Shown: positions 35,761 to 45,076 of the stretch, one piece after another
Numbering within the stretch: position 1 is the first letter of the stretch
Layout of the letters: every line of letters begins with the position of its first letter
NCBI GenBank assembly: GCA_942493375.1
Contig: OW818698.1
Span: 1 to 64,000, forward strand
DNA from: G942493375 sp942493375
GTDB taxonomy: Bacteria; Armatimonadota; UBA5829
Direction: 5' to 3'
Length of the DNA stretch: 64,000 nucleotides
The notes under the pieces: model-generated
Told to the model about the DNA's origin: nothing
The model's input: only the letters and a program-made list of their open reading frames with translations
Databases searched by the model: none
Position numbers and translations under genes: made by a program

Positions 35761-36559
35761 TAAACGCAACACAGGCATGGATGTTATGAAGGCCAGACTG
35801 CTTAGAGTATCTATTGCAGCAATGGCTACAGGTATAGGAAGCGCCATTCTGGCAGCATCCCCTGCCCTCGCCCAACAAGCAGTGTCACTACCTAAAATCA
35901 GTTTGTCACTTGGTAGTGGTGGTGCTCCTAAGGATGTAGCAAACAGTCTGCAGGTATTGTTCATTCTGACAATACTCTCACTGGCTCCTTCATTGCTTGT
36001 GATGCTCACTTCCTTTACAAGAATAGTAATTATCCTGTCCTTTACGCGGAATGCAATTGGTTCGCCACAGGTTCCACCGAACTCTGTAATGATGGGACTT
36101 GCTCTGTTTCTGACATTCTTTACTATGGCGCCAGTTTTCAAGCAGGTGAATGATAACGCTTTACAGCCTTATTTGAAGCAAAAGATAAGCTTTGACCAGG
36201 CTGTAACTGCAGGATCAGAACCAATTAAAGGGTTTATGCTGAGACAGACACGAACCGATGATCTAAAATTGTTCCTGAAAATGTCAGGGACAGCGAAACC
36301 CAAGACCAAAGCAGAGTTGCCAATACACGTGCTGATACCGGCGTTCCTGATCAGCGAACTTCGAACTGCATTTACCATCGGGTTCGTTATATTCATTCCG
36401 TTCCTGGTAGTAGATATGGTCGTATCTGTCATCTTGATGTCTATGGGTATGATGATGCTACCGCCAATGATGGTATCTCTACCTATAAAACTACTGCTCT
36501 TTGTGCTTGTGGATGGCTGGCATTTGATTGCCAAAAGCATTGCTTTGAGTTTCCATTAA
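35753..36559 (+). CDS. fliP: Flagellar export gate protein FliP
   Basis: A 268-residue export-gate subunit with a cleavable-type N-terminus and the FliP signature blocks SLAPSLLVMLTSFTRIVIILSFTRNAIGSPQVPPN, LIPAFLISELRTAFTIGF and VVSVILMSMGMMMLPPMM. It makes the core pore with FliQ and FliR. The exact start is uncertain; ATGs at 35753, 35777 and 35786 are all possible. Confidence 0.96.
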   Translation: MNNKRNTGMDVMKARLLRVSIAAMATGIGSAILAASPALAQQAVSLPKISLSLGSGGAPKDVANSLQVLFILTILSLAPSLLVMLTSFTRIVIILSFTRNAIGSPQVPPNSVMMGLALFLTFFTMAPVFKQVNDNALQPYLKQKISFDQAVTAGSEPIKGFMLRQTRTDDLKLFLKMSGTAKPKTKAELPIHVLIPAFLISELRTAFTIGFVIFIPFLVVDMVVSVILMSMGMMMLPPMMVSLPIKLLLFVLVDGWHLIAKSIALSFH

Positions 36560-36593
36560 TATCAGCAACTAGATATCTTTCAGGAGTATACAG

Positions 36594-36863
36594 ATGAATG
36601 ATTCCGGTGTATTAGAGCTGGCCTTAAGATGTATGTCGGTCGCAGGTATGATATGCGCTCCTGTTTTGGGCTTTGGACTTATCGTTGGACTGTTAGTCAG
36701 CATTTTTCAAGCTGCAACCCAAATCAACGAAATGACCCTCACTTTTGTTCCTAAACTTGTAGCTTGTGGTGCTGCGTTGATTATCTTCGGCCCTTGGATG
36801 TTGAGAAGCCTGATGAGTTTTACGACTAATCTATTTACCAGCATTCCCAGTCTAGCGAAATAG
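36594..36863 (+). CDS. fliQ: Flagellar export gate protein FliQ
   Basis: An 89-residue protein with two transmembrane helices and the diagnostic central motif GLLVSIFQAATQINEMTLTFVPK. Ribosome site AGGAG. It lies 34 nt after fliP. Confidence 0.96.
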   Translation: MNDSGVLELALRCMSVAGMICAPVLGFGLIVGLLVSIFQAATQINEMTLTFVPKLVACGAALIIFGPWMLRSLMSFTTNLFTSIPSLAK

Positions 36864-36918
36864 CACAAATTGTATAGTCGTGTAAACGACATCCACCTAC
36901 TGAATAACGAGAACACAA

Positions 36919-37707
36919 ATGGACTTAACAGTTTTCGCAATGTCAAAGATGATTGTCTTCCTGCTGGTGCTTGCACGCACAGCGGGAGTCTTCATCGCAA
37001 GTCCTGTGTTCAGTAGTAAAAACATCGTCATGCCTGCAAAAATAGCCATTTCCCTTGCCCTGGCATTCATCTTTACACCTCTGGTCAAAACTCTACCGGC
37101 AGAACCTGATACGTTGGTACTGGCTGGACTGGTGGTTAAGGAAGTTACCGTAGGGTTTATGATGGGGTTTCTGGCATCTCTAACTATGGCTGCGATACGA
37201 ATTGCCGGAACTTATATCGACCTTTCCGCTGGTTTTGGATTTGCGCAGATGGTTGACCCAATGAGCAAGGAGCACAACTCAGTCCTTGGGCAGTTGCTAA
37301 ACGTAGTTGGCACTCTGATGTTTCTTATCTGTAAAGCACACTATCTGGTAATTCAAGGCCTGGCTGAGAGTTTCCAGGTGCTTCCCCTCGGTCAAATGAG
37401 CGTAACTCCCGAGCTTACCGGCAATTTCATGGCGGTGTTTGGGGTGATTCTACTGTCCGCATTGAAGATTGCTGCCCCAATACTTGGGGTAATATTCCTC
37501 ACTGATCTTTCACTGGGTATTCTTGCTCGCACAGTTCCACAGCTCAACATCATTAACGTTGGCTTCTCTGTAAAGATGGTAGTTGTCATGCTGTCGCTAA
37601 TGATACTTATGCCGGTGGCACTGGGTGTTATGGCCCACCTCTTCGGTGGAATCAGAAAGGACTTCACTATATTAGTGAAGCTGTTAAGCCATGCCTCTGG
37701 AGGATAA
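36919..37707 (+). CDS. fliR: Flagellar export gate protein FliR
   Basis: A 262-residue polytopic membrane protein with six or so transmembrane helices. Family features are RTAGVFIASPVFSSKNIVMPAKIAISLALAF and the GFGFAQMVDPMSKEHNSVLGQLLNVVGTLMFL block. It completes the FliPQR pore. It overlaps flhB by 17 nt. Confidence 0.95.
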   Translation: MDLTVFAMSKMIVFLLVLARTAGVFIASPVFSSKNIVMPAKIAISLALAFIFTPLVKTLPAEPDTLVLAGLVVKEVTVGFMMGFLASLTMAAIRIAGTYIDLSAGFGFAQMVDPMSKEHNSVLGQLLNVVGTLMFLICKAHYLVIQGLAESFQVLPLGQMSVTPELTGNFMAVFGVILLSALKIAAPILGVIFLTDLSLGILARTVPQLNIINVGFSVKMVVVMLSLMILMPVALGVMAHLFGGIRKDFTILVKLLSHASGG

Positions 37708-38749
37708 GACCGAGGCCCCAACGCCTCGTAAACGGGAAGAAGCCCGTGAAGAAGGACAGGTATGTAAAAGTGCAGACCTAAACTCAGCTCTGGTGCTGGT
37801 TGTAGGATTGTATCTGATCAAACTCTCAATACCCAATCTGGGATCTCGATTGAAAGACATTTTCATCACCTCCTTTAGTTCATTCTCTACCCATGACATC
37901 ACAGTCAGCGCGGTTTTCCATGACCTGGTACGGTTATTGCTATATCTCCTTGTGGCGGTGGCTCCAATAGTTTTAGGAGTTATGCTCGTAGGGACATTAG
38001 CTAACGTAATGCAGGTTGGACTGCATATTTCCAGCAAGTCCCTCCAGTTCAAGGGTTCAAGGTTGAACCCCCTACCCGGTATTCAGAGAATGTTCTCTGC
38101 AAACTCCGGAGTTGAACTGCTAAAGTCGGTGTCAAAAATAGGAGTTGTTGGATTTGTAGTCTACACCTATATCAGGCAACGGGCTCCGGAACTATCGTAT
38201 CTCATGGGAATGGATTTCATGCAGACCTGCATAATAATTGCAGACATTGCCTGGAACGTCCTGTTGAGATCGTCAATGGTCATATTGATAATCGGTGCAG
38301 CTGATTATATCTATCAGAAGATCCGATTTGAAAAACAGTTGAAAATGACCAAGCAAGAGGTCAAAGACGACACCAAACGGTCTGAAGGAGACCCGCAGGT
38401 CAAAGGGCATATCCGCCAGAAACAGCGTGAGATGGCCCAGAAGAGAATGATGTCCGAAGTCCCGAAAGCTGATGTGGTTGTAACGAACCCAACTCACTTC
38501 GCAGTTGCATTGAGATATGACTCAGAAGTCAGCGATGCTCCGATAGTAGTAGCCAAAGGACAGAGGCTGGTGGCTCAGAGAATTAAAGCCATAGCAATTG
38601 AAAACAATATACCGATAGTAGAAAATGTCCCACTGGCCAGAGCGCTTTTCGCTTCTGTAGAAGTCGGAATGCCGATACCAGGGGATTTGTACCAAGCTGT
38701 AGCGGAAATCCTGGCGTATGTATATCGCCTGACGAAGCGAGCAGCATAA
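37691..38749 (+). CDS. flhB: Flagellar export switch protein FlhB
   Basis: A 352-residue protein with four transmembrane segments in the first 210 residues. The cytoplasmic domain carries the self-cleavage motif NPTH (266-269), which switches export from rod/hook to filament substrates. The N-terminus DKTEAPTPRKREEAREEGQV is typical. It works with FliK to set hook length. Confidence 0.97.
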   Translation: MPLEDKTEAPTPRKREEAREEGQVCKSADLNSALVLVVGLYLIKLSIPNLGSRLKDIFITSFSSFSTHDITVSAVFHDLVRLLLYLLVAVAPIVLGVMLVGTLANVMQVGLHISSKSLQFKGSRLNPLPGIQRMFSANSGVELLKSVSKIGVVGFVVYTYIRQRAPELSYLMGMDFMQTCIIIADIAWNVLLRSSMVILIIGAADYIYQKIRFEKQLKMTKQEVKDDTKRSEGDPQVKGHIRQKQREMAQKRMMSEVPKADVVVTNPTHFAVALRYDSEVSDAPIVVAKGQRLVAQRIKAIAIENNIPIVENVPLARALFASVEVGMPIPGDLYQAVAEILAYVYRLTKRAA

Positions 38750-38776
38750 TGACTTTACAGAAACAGGAAACATCAA

Positions 38777-40882
38777 ATGTCGGTTGCTTTGCCAAGACAA
38801 CAATCAGGTGGATTAAACCTTGCGGGGTTGTTTGCCAAATATGCGGATGTAGCGATCGCCGGAGCTGCGGTCATGATCGTCGGTATGATGGTCCTGCCGC
38901 TCCCCAGCTGGGTGCTGGATATTATGCTGTGTGCAAACATAGCGCTGGCGCTCTCCATCCTGCTTGTAACAATGTATACAACCGCACCTCTGCAATTTAG
39001 TTCTTTCCCGTCTATGTTGCTCCTCACAACTCTCTTCCGCCTCTCACTAAACGTTACCTCTACAAGACTGATTCTACTCCACGGAGAAGCCGGTGGAGTC
39101 ATCCATGCATTCGGAACAGTCGTTATCGGTGGTAACTTCATCGTCGGAGTCGTAGTATTTGCAATCCTTATCATCATCCAGTTTATGGTTATTACAAACG
39201 GTGCCGGTAGAGTTGCTGAAGTCGCTGCCAGATTTACATTAGACGCTATGCCTGGAAAACAGATGGCTATCGATGCTGACCTGAATGCTGGAATCATAAC
39301 CGAAGAGGACGCACAGAGAAGACGAAAAGATGTTGCCAGAGAAGCTGACTTCTACGGAGCAATGGACGGTGCCACGAAGTTCGTAAGAGGTGATGCTGTT
39401 GCAGCTATCATAATGATCGTTATCAACGTTCTCGGTGGATTCGGCGTTGGTATATTCATGCAGAAGATGGATATTATGCAGGCCTTGCAAACCTACACAC
39501 TATTGACCGTAGGTGAAGGCCTTGTCACACAGATTCCTGCCCTTTTAATCTCAACTGCAACAGGTCTTATGGTAACTAAGAACGGTTCGGCACAGAGTGT
39601 TGGACTTGAATTGATATCCCAGCTGACTTCCAGACCAAAAGCGCTGATGATCACCGCAACAGTGTTCATTATGATGACATTTGTAGGTGGAATGCCTAAG
39701 CTCCCTCTTATTATGGCTGCTGCATTCATCGGCACAATCGCTTATTTCCTGACTCAGAACGAGAAAACAGCTGTTAAGGACAAAGCCAAATCTGATAAGG
39801 CCAAAGAGACAGCAGCACAACCGGCAACTCCGGACTCTATGGCTGACCTGATCGGTGTAGACCCGCTTGCAGTAGAGATCGGCTATGGCCTAATTATGCT
39901 GGCAGATCCCAAACAAGGCGGTGACTTACTTGACCGAATCACAATGGTCCGCAAGCAGTCAGCTATGGATATGGGAATCCTGGTCCCGGCTATTAGAGTG
40001 CGGGATAACGTCCAGCTCCAGCCAAATGACTATTCAATTAAACTACGTGGCATAGAAGTTGCTAAGGGAGAAGTTATAGCGGGTCAGTTCCTTGCTATGA
40101 ACCCGGGTGGTAACCTGGAGAAGCTCACTGGAATCGATACAGTAGAACCTGCATTCGGGTTGCCGGCAACGTGGATCAGCGAATCGCAGAGGATGTTCGC
40201 TGAAGTAGCTGGCTATACTGTTGTCGATCCAACAACAGTCTTTGTTACTCACTTGACTGAAGTTATAAGACAACACGCCGCTGAACTGTTGACTAGACAG
40301 GAAACTCAGCAGATCATTGATGCTGCAAAAGAAGATTCTCCTGCAGTGGTTGCTGAATTGATCGGTGAGACGATGGGACTGGGCGATGTCCAGAAAGTAT
40401 TGCAGAACCTGCTCAGTGAAAGAGTCTCTATTAGAGACATAATTGCAGTCTTTGAAGCGTTGGCTGATTATGCACCATCTACCAAAGATACATCGGTATT
40501 GACGGAGTATGTCCGCCAGCGGTTGGCACTGGGAATCTGTAAACAGCATACAGACCTGGATGGCAGGCTCAGAGTATTCTCGCTGTCTCCTCAGGTGGAA
40601 CAGTTGGTTATTGAAAATGTTAGACAGACGGAACTCGGTACCAGGTTAATACTGGACCCTAAGTCCACTGAGCGCTTATTGATCGGTATTCGCGATCAAA
40701 TGGAAACAATGTCTCAGATGGGATATTCTCCCATCGCTCTCTGCTCTCCTCGGATCAGGATGTATGTCCGCAGTCTGGTGGAACAGAATTTCCCAATGCT
40801 TACAGTACTATCCTACGCTGAGATAGCACCAGGCGTAGATGTTGAATCTCTTGGAATGGTGACGGTGAATTATGAGGATTAA
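38777..40882 (+). CDS. flhA: Flagellar export gate protein FlhA
   Basis: A 701-residue export-gate and proton-channel protein. The N-terminal half has about eight transmembrane helices and the FHIPEP signature around RFTLDAMPGKQMAIDADLNAG and ARREADFYGAMDGATKFVRGDA. The linker (about 335-355) is Lys/Ala rich. The C-terminal cytoplasmic domain that docks FliJ and chaperone-substrate complexes spans about 360-695. Confidence 0.97.
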   Translation: MSVALPRQQSGGLNLAGLFAKYADVAIAGAAVMIVGMMVLPLPSWVLDIMLCANIALALSILLVTMYTTAPLQFSSFPSMLLLTTLFRLSLNVTSTRLILLHGEAGGVIHAFGTVVIGGNFIVGVVVFAILIIIQFMVITNGAGRVAEVAARFTLDAMPGKQMAIDADLNAGIITEEDAQRRRKDVAREADFYGAMDGATKFVRGDAVAAIIMIVINVLGGFGVGIFMQKMDIMQALQTYTLLTVGEGLVTQIPALLISTATGLMVTKNGSAQSVGLELISQLTSRPKALMITATVFIMMTFVGGMPKLPLIMAAAFIGTIAYFLTQNEKTAVKDKAKSDKAKETAAQPATPDSMADLIGVDPLAVEIGYGLIMLADPKQGGDLLDRITMVRKQSAMDMGILVPAIRVRDNVQLQPNDYSIKLRGIEVAKGEVIAGQFLAMNPGGNLEKLTGIDTVEPAFGLPATWISESQRMFAEVAGYTVVDPTTVFVTHLTEVIRQHAAELLTRQETQQIIDAAKEDSPAVVAELIGETMGLGDVQKVLQNLLSERVSIRDIIAVFEALADYAPSTKDTSVLTEYVRQRLALGICKQHTDLDGRLRVFSLSPQVEQLVIENVRQTELGTRLILDPKSTERLLIGIRDQMETMSQMGYSPIALCSPRIRMYVRSLVEQNFPMLTVLSYAEIAPGVDVESLGMVTVNYED

Positions 40883-42065
40883 GACTTTCGAGGCCCCAAC
40901 AATGCAGCAAGCCCTGCTGATGGCCCGCAATGAACTTGGTGAAGACGCAGTAGTGCTCAACACCAAACACGTAAAAACCGGAGGTATTCTGGGCATCGGC
41001 GGAGCGGACAAGGTTGAGCTGATGGCGGCGATTGATGAAACACAAACTCAGAGTGTTGAACAGTCCAGAACAGCGACCGCGGTGGTTGACAGATTAGTCG
41101 ACGACGAAGCCGTAGTCTTCCAGCCATCACAGCAGACAAGACCTGGTGTTGTTGAAGAAATAGAAAAGCCAATCGTAGACAGTATCCCTGCCTGGCAGCC
41201 TGTTCGGGAAACCATTCCTGAACCTGCCTCATCAAATCCTGGTGATTTCATGAGGTTGCAATCGGAAGTCCAGGAACTTAGTGGTCTGGTTCGCAACCTG
41301 CTTTCCGGAAAACCGCAGTCCAATACAGGTCCCTCCGGTTTGATGGAGAGCCTTGGCATTGACGAAGATGTTATTCGATCAAAGTTCTCAGACTGCAGGA
41401 ATATCACCAATCCTGATGACCTTGCATCAGTACTCGGAATGAGGATGAGTGAGTTTGCTAAACCTCTAACCCTGGGCAACCACGATGTCATAGCTATAAT
41501 CGGACCAACCGGAGTCGGCAAGACAACAACCCTTGCTAAACTCGCGGCATATTTTAGCTTGGAACTCGGAAAATCAGTTGCCATGGTCACGGCTGACACA
41601 TTCAGAATTGGAGCCGTTGAGCAGCTCAGGACTTATGCCCGGATTATGGGAATACCGCTGGAGATCGCCCTTTCGCCTGAAGATATAACCGAGGGAATCG
41701 CTAAGCATGCGGACAAAGATGTCATATTAATTGACACTGTTGGCCGCAGCCAGCGCAGCACCGAACATATTGAGGAACTGCAGGCTTTCATCAGTGCAGC
41801 AAGGCCGACTCAGACTCATCTGGTGGTCTCAGCCTCAGCAGCGCCCCAGATTCAGAACGAAGTGGTGAGTAGTTTTGCATCGCTCTCCCCTACCCATATT
41901 ATCGTAACCAAACTGGATGAATCCCCTAACAGGGGTTGCCTGATTAACTTACCGTTCCGCACCGGACTGGGCATCTCTTGTATGACCGCCGGACAGAACG
42001 TACCACAAGACATTGAGTTTGCCACTCCTAACGGATTGGCCTTAAGAATAACGGAGGTTGCATAA
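40872..42065 (+). CDS. flhF: Flagellar GTPase FlhF
   Basis: A 397-residue SRP54-type GTPase that sets flagellar number and position. The N-terminal region (RIKTFEAPTMQQALLMARNELGEDAVVLNTK) is followed by a variable linker (about 55-155). The NG domain has a P-loop GPTGVGKTTT (211-220), the TADTFRIGAVEQL block, DTVGRSQ and TKLDES. It overlaps flhA by 11 nt and is paired with flhG. Confidence 0.96.
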   Translation: MRIKTFEAPTMQQALLMARNELGEDAVVLNTKHVKTGGILGIGGADKVELMAAIDETQTQSVEQSRTATAVVDRLVDDEAVVFQPSQQTRPGVVEEIEKPIVDSIPAWQPVRETIPEPASSNPGDFMRLQSEVQELSGLVRNLLSGKPQSNTGPSGLMESLGIDEDVIRSKFSDCRNITNPDDLASVLGMRMSEFAKPLTLGNHDVIAIIGPTGVGKTTTLAKLAAYFSLELGKSVAMVTADTFRIGAVEQLRTYARIMGIPLEIALSPEDITEGIAKHADKDVILIDTVGRSQRSTEHIEELQAFISAARPTQTHLVVSASAAPQIQNEVVSSFASLSPTHIIVTKLDESPNRGCLINLPFRTGLGISCMTAGQNVPQDIEFATPNGLALRITEVA

Positions 42066-42932
42066 ATGTCGGATCAGGCCGAAGTACTTAGAAACCTGGT
42101 TCGGGACAGGCAAGCTGGAATGGCCAGGACTAGAGCCCGCGCTGCATATACTATAGCCGTAACAAGTGGAAAAGGCGGCGTTGGGAAAACATCAGTCGCG
42201 GTCAATCTTGCATTGATGCTCGCTAAGAGCGGACGAAGCGTAAGGCTTGTAGATGCTGACTTTGGACTATCCAATGCTGAAGTCTTGATGGGTATATCTA
42301 CAACCTACACTCTTGAGGATGTATTGGTTGGTCGGATAGACGCAGCGGACGCATGGGAAAATTGCCCCGGTGGGATAAAACTCCTCTCTTCCGGTTCCGG
42401 ACTAGAGGAAATGGCCAATGCCGACGCCAGAATCGGTTCCGATTTGGGCAGCGCTATCTCCAGATCAGTCAGCAACAACGATATCGTCGTTATTGATACT
42501 GCTCCTGGAATAGACAACCCTGTAAGCAGTGTATTGGAACTGGCTGACGAAGTAATCGTGGTAACGACACCTGAGCCGACATCGATAACTGACTGCTATG
42601 CAGCAATAAAGACACTTATCGCCCATTCACCGGACGCGAATATTACTTTACTGGCAAATTCCTGTGCATCACCTGCGCAGGCTGCTTCAGTAGCATCCGG
42701 TCTGGAAGGGATATGTAAGAAGTTCCTGGGGAGATCGTTCAACAGGTATGAGTATCTTCCTGAGGATCCAGCTGTGAGCTGGGCAATAAGAAATCAGAAG
42801 CCGCTCGCGCTGGCTTTGTCCCAATCAATGGTTTCCACATGGCTGCGCAGAGCTGCTATAAAACTTGATGAAAGAATTCGCCATAATCAGGCTGCCAGAG
42901 ACATACCTGGCACGCTAATTGCTACTAGATGA
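42066..42932 (+). CDS. flhG: MinD-like flagellar number regulator FlhG (FleN/YlxH)
   Basis: A 288-residue ParA/MinD-type ATPase with a deviant Walker A SGKGGVGKT (34-42), switch region VDADFGLSNAEVLMG, and DTAPGID. The N-terminal QAEVLRNLVRDRQ is the region that activates FlhF in homologues. The C-terminal amphipathic helix would bind the membrane. It starts directly after the flhF stop with GGAGG upstream. Confidence 0.95.
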   Translation: MSDQAEVLRNLVRDRQAGMARTRARAAYTIAVTSGKGGVGKTSVAVNLALMLAKSGRSVRLVDADFGLSNAEVLMGISTTYTLEDVLVGRIDAADAWENCPGGIKLLSSGSGLEEMANADARIGSDLGSAISRSVSNNDIVVIDTAPGIDNPVSSVLELADEVIVVTTPEPTSITDCYAAIKTLIAHSPDANITLLANSCASPAQAASVASGLEGICKKFLGRSFNRYEYLPEDPAVSWAIRNQKPLALALSQSMVSTWLRRAAIKLDERIRHNQAARDIPGTLIATR

Positions 42933-42959
42933 TTAGGAGCATACACAGGATAGATAATT

Positions 42960-43205
42960 ATGGTTAAACCGCTGTGGAAGATCCTGAGTCTGATGATGTC
43001 ACTGGCTACGTTCGGTGTAGTAGCTGCCCTCTCGGTAACGGGAGGAGATGATATGCCCTGGACAGTAGTTCGCGGTGTGATCTCATTTATTGTGTGCTGG
43101 ATTATATTAAGCAATCTTGGAAGTATCCTGGCATTTGTGCTGCCAAATCCAAATGATAGCTTTGAAGTTCCTGAAGAAGATACAGGAAAAAAGAAGAAAG
43201 GTTGA
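42960..43205 (+). CDS. Small two-helix membrane protein between flhG and fliA
   Basis: An 81-residue protein with two predicted transmembrane segments (about 8-27 and 37-60), a conserved-looking centre (SVTGGDDMPWTVVRGVISFIVCWIIL) and an acidic-then-lysine tail (DSFEVPEEDTGKKKKG). I do not recognise the family. It is co-directional with short spacers on both sides (27 and 6 nt), so its expression is tied to flhG and fliA. A motor- or membrane-associated flagellar accessory role is only an inference from position. Confidence 0.7.
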   Translation: MVKPLWKILSLMMSLATFGVVAALSVTGGDDMPWTVVRGVISFIVCWIILSNLGSILAFVLPNPNDSFEVPEEDTGKKKKG

Positions 43206-43211
43206 TAGAGA

Positions 43212-43973
43212 ATGGACAAACGTGAGAGGCTGTGGCGAGAATACAAGCAGACCGGTAGTGATTTTGCACGAGAGGAATTGATTTCCGAGTATGCATACCT
43301 TGCAAAGTATGCTGTGGACAGACTGAACCTGTCCCCCTCCGGAGCACTCGGTTATGAAGATTTAGTCGGACATGCAGTAGTCGGTCTGATCAATGCACTG
43401 GAGAGATTTGACCCGGAAAGAAACGTAAAGTTCGAGACCTATGCATTGACACGTATCCGCGGCGAAGTCATTGATATCATTCGCAGCCTGGACTGGACAC
43501 CTCGTTCAGTACGGCGCAATGAGACTCTGCTGCGTGATGCTTATGCCAGGACTGAGATCAACAATGGTCGTCCTCCCACCGATATGGAAGTTGCTGACCA
43601 TTTGGGCGTCAAGATGAATGAGCTAGAGAAGATGCTGGCAGACGTCGGTCAATCAGCCGTGCTCTCACTTGATGAAATTCTCTCCAGTGGGGTAGATATC
43701 TCCAACACCTATCTGGACAACGAATTCGCTGATCCTGCTGATAAAGCTCAGACCAAGGAACAGCAGCGTATACTTGCTCAGGCAATAGATGAACTCCCTG
43801 AAAGAGAGCGTTTAGTTGTCTCCCTTTACTATTTTGAAAACCTGACCCAGAAAGAAATCGCAGCTGTCCTGGAAGTAACCGAGTCCAGAGTCTGCCAGAT
43901 CCACACAAAAGCAGTATTAAAGCTGGCAGGCAAACTGTCCAGAGCATCCGTAGGGTATTCTATGGCTGCATAA
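43212..43973 (+). CDS. fliA: Flagellar sigma factor FliA (sigma-28)
   Basis: A 253-residue sigma-70-family factor of the FliA/WhiG type. It has region 2 (LAKYAVDRLNLSPSGALGYEDLVGHAVVGLINALERFDPERNVKFETYALTRIRGEVIDIIRSLDW), region 3 (SVRRNETLLRDAYA) and region 4 (DELPERERLVVSLYYFENLTQKEIAAVLEVTESRVCQIHTKAVLKL). It would transcribe late flagellar genes, such as flagellin and motility genes located elsewhere. It closes the operon and is followed by a terminator. No anti-sigma FlgM is visible here. Confidence 0.95.
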   Translation: MDKRERLWREYKQTGSDFAREELISEYAYLAKYAVDRLNLSPSGALGYEDLVGHAVVGLINALERFDPERNVKFETYALTRIRGEVIDIIRSLDWTPRSVRRNETLLRDAYARTEINNGRPPTDMEVADHLGVKMNELEKMLADVGQSAVLSLDEILSSGVDISNTYLDNEFADPADKAQTKEQQRILAQAIDELPERERLVVSLYYFENLTQKEIAAVLEVTESRVCQIHTKAVLKLAGKLSRASVGYSMAA

Positions 43974-44015
43974 ATCAATCTTCAATCGCACATGCCCAAT
44001 CTATCAACCTCAGTT

Positions 44016-44050
44016 TACCCGGCTTGTTTTTACAGGCTGGGTATTTTTTT
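44016..44050 (+). terminator. Rho-independent terminator of the flagellar operon
   Basis: TACCCGGCTTG (44016-44026) pairs with CAGGCTGGGTA (44033-44043), with two G-U pairs, followed by seven T. Confidence 0.9.
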
Positions 44051-44124
44051 GCAGCGAATTTGCCTAGGTTTACCCATCCACAATTTTCTGATAAACTGCT
44101 GTATCCAAACATGGAGGTAGTGTA

Positions 44125-44817
44125 ATGAAACTGGTCAATGAGGACAGTTTAGGCAGCACGCTTGATGCTGCGAATGAAGTATTATTTTATGGTCGTGAGA
44201 TACCGGCAGACCAGAAGCTGGAACTTGCCAGGTGGATTGCAGGTCGGCAGGGATTACCCGGGTCATATGCAGGAATGTTTGCCGGGACCGATGCTGACCG
44301 GGCATCGGGTTATAAAGTATTCTCTGGTGAAAGTATCAAAACCGGCGCAGGAACTGCCCATATACTCGGAGAAGAAGCCTCGCGCCTGCTCATCAAGTTA
44401 GACGTTCAGGACGTTGAAGTCCAAAACGCTCTGGCCCGTGCCACTGAGGGAATGATGAAGTGCTTGCTGACTGAGACCGGTGAACCGAAAATAAGCTGCA
44501 TGGGGATATACTGCTGCGGGATATGCTCGGTTGCTTACTGGAGACATTTAGTTGTCGGTGGGCTGCAGGACTCAGAAGCCAGACTAGCTGCGGGTGTGGA
44601 AGCACTAAAAGAACACCGTATCGGCAACGGTCGCTGGCAGAGATTTCCATTCCACTATGCACTCCTTGCCTTGAGCGAGATCGATCTACCCTCTGCCATA
44701 GAAGAAATGCGCTATGCAGCTCCGGTGTGTGAATCATATTTGATGCGAAAACCAAAAGACGGAGAAACTGCCAAACGCCGCAGGATTGTAGCTGAGAGGG
44801 TTCTGGCTAAGTGCTAA
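44125..44817 (+). CDS. Uncharacterised 230-residue protein
   Basis: I do not recognise this protein. It has no signal peptide or transmembrane segment and reads as mostly helical. A Cys-rich centre (CMGIYCCGICSVAYWRHLVVGGL, about 125-150) is followed by a helical part rich in Arg/Lys and Glu (SIEEMRYAAPVCESYLMRKPKDG). The alternating helices and the GRW..FPFHYALLALSEI segment are vaguely like the alpha/alpha-toroid repeats of prenyltransferase-type folds, but this is a weak impression. It has a good ribosome site (GGAGGT) and is free-standing between the flagellar terminator and a repeat. Confidence 0.65.
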   Translation: MKLVNEDSLGSTLDAANEVLFYGREIPADQKLELARWIAGRQGLPGSYAGMFAGTDADRASGYKVFSGESIKTGAGTAHILGEEASRLLIKLDVQDVEVQNALARATEGMMKCLLTETGEPKISCMGIYCCGICSVAYWRHLVVGGLQDSEARLAAGVEALKEHRIGNGRWQRFPFHYALLALSEIDLPSAIEEMRYAAPVCESYLMRKPKDGETAKRRRIVAERVLAKC

Positions 44818-44830
44818 AACGCAATGTATC

Positions 44831-44901
44831 TGTCATCCTGAGGAACGAAGGATCTGCTTTTCTATCCGGAACAAACAGATCCTTCGTTCCTCAGGATGAC
44901 A
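44831..44901. repeat. GTCATCCTGA-family inverted repeat, copy 2
   Basis: A perfect 26-bp inverted repeat, TGTCATCCTGAGGAACG...GATCTG at 44831-44856 and its complement at 44876-44901. Both arms are identical to copy 1 at 5478, but the loop sequence differs. Confidence 0.9.
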
Positions 44902-45076
44902 AGTCCCACGCCTTATACGTTTTATTCCAATCAGAATATCAGAATGTTTTGGTTTGACAGGATCAACACAAGCACGTACACTATAGTCCACACATGCACT
45001 TAAACGGCATTCTATACGATACACGACTTTGTCAGAGTGCGGTGATTCAAGCACATGATTCATTGGAGGCCTTAGT

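Noticed and set aside
36519..36535. TGGCATTTGATTGCC in the end of fliP as a sigma-54 site
   Set aside because: Spacing is one base short and it is inside coding sequence.
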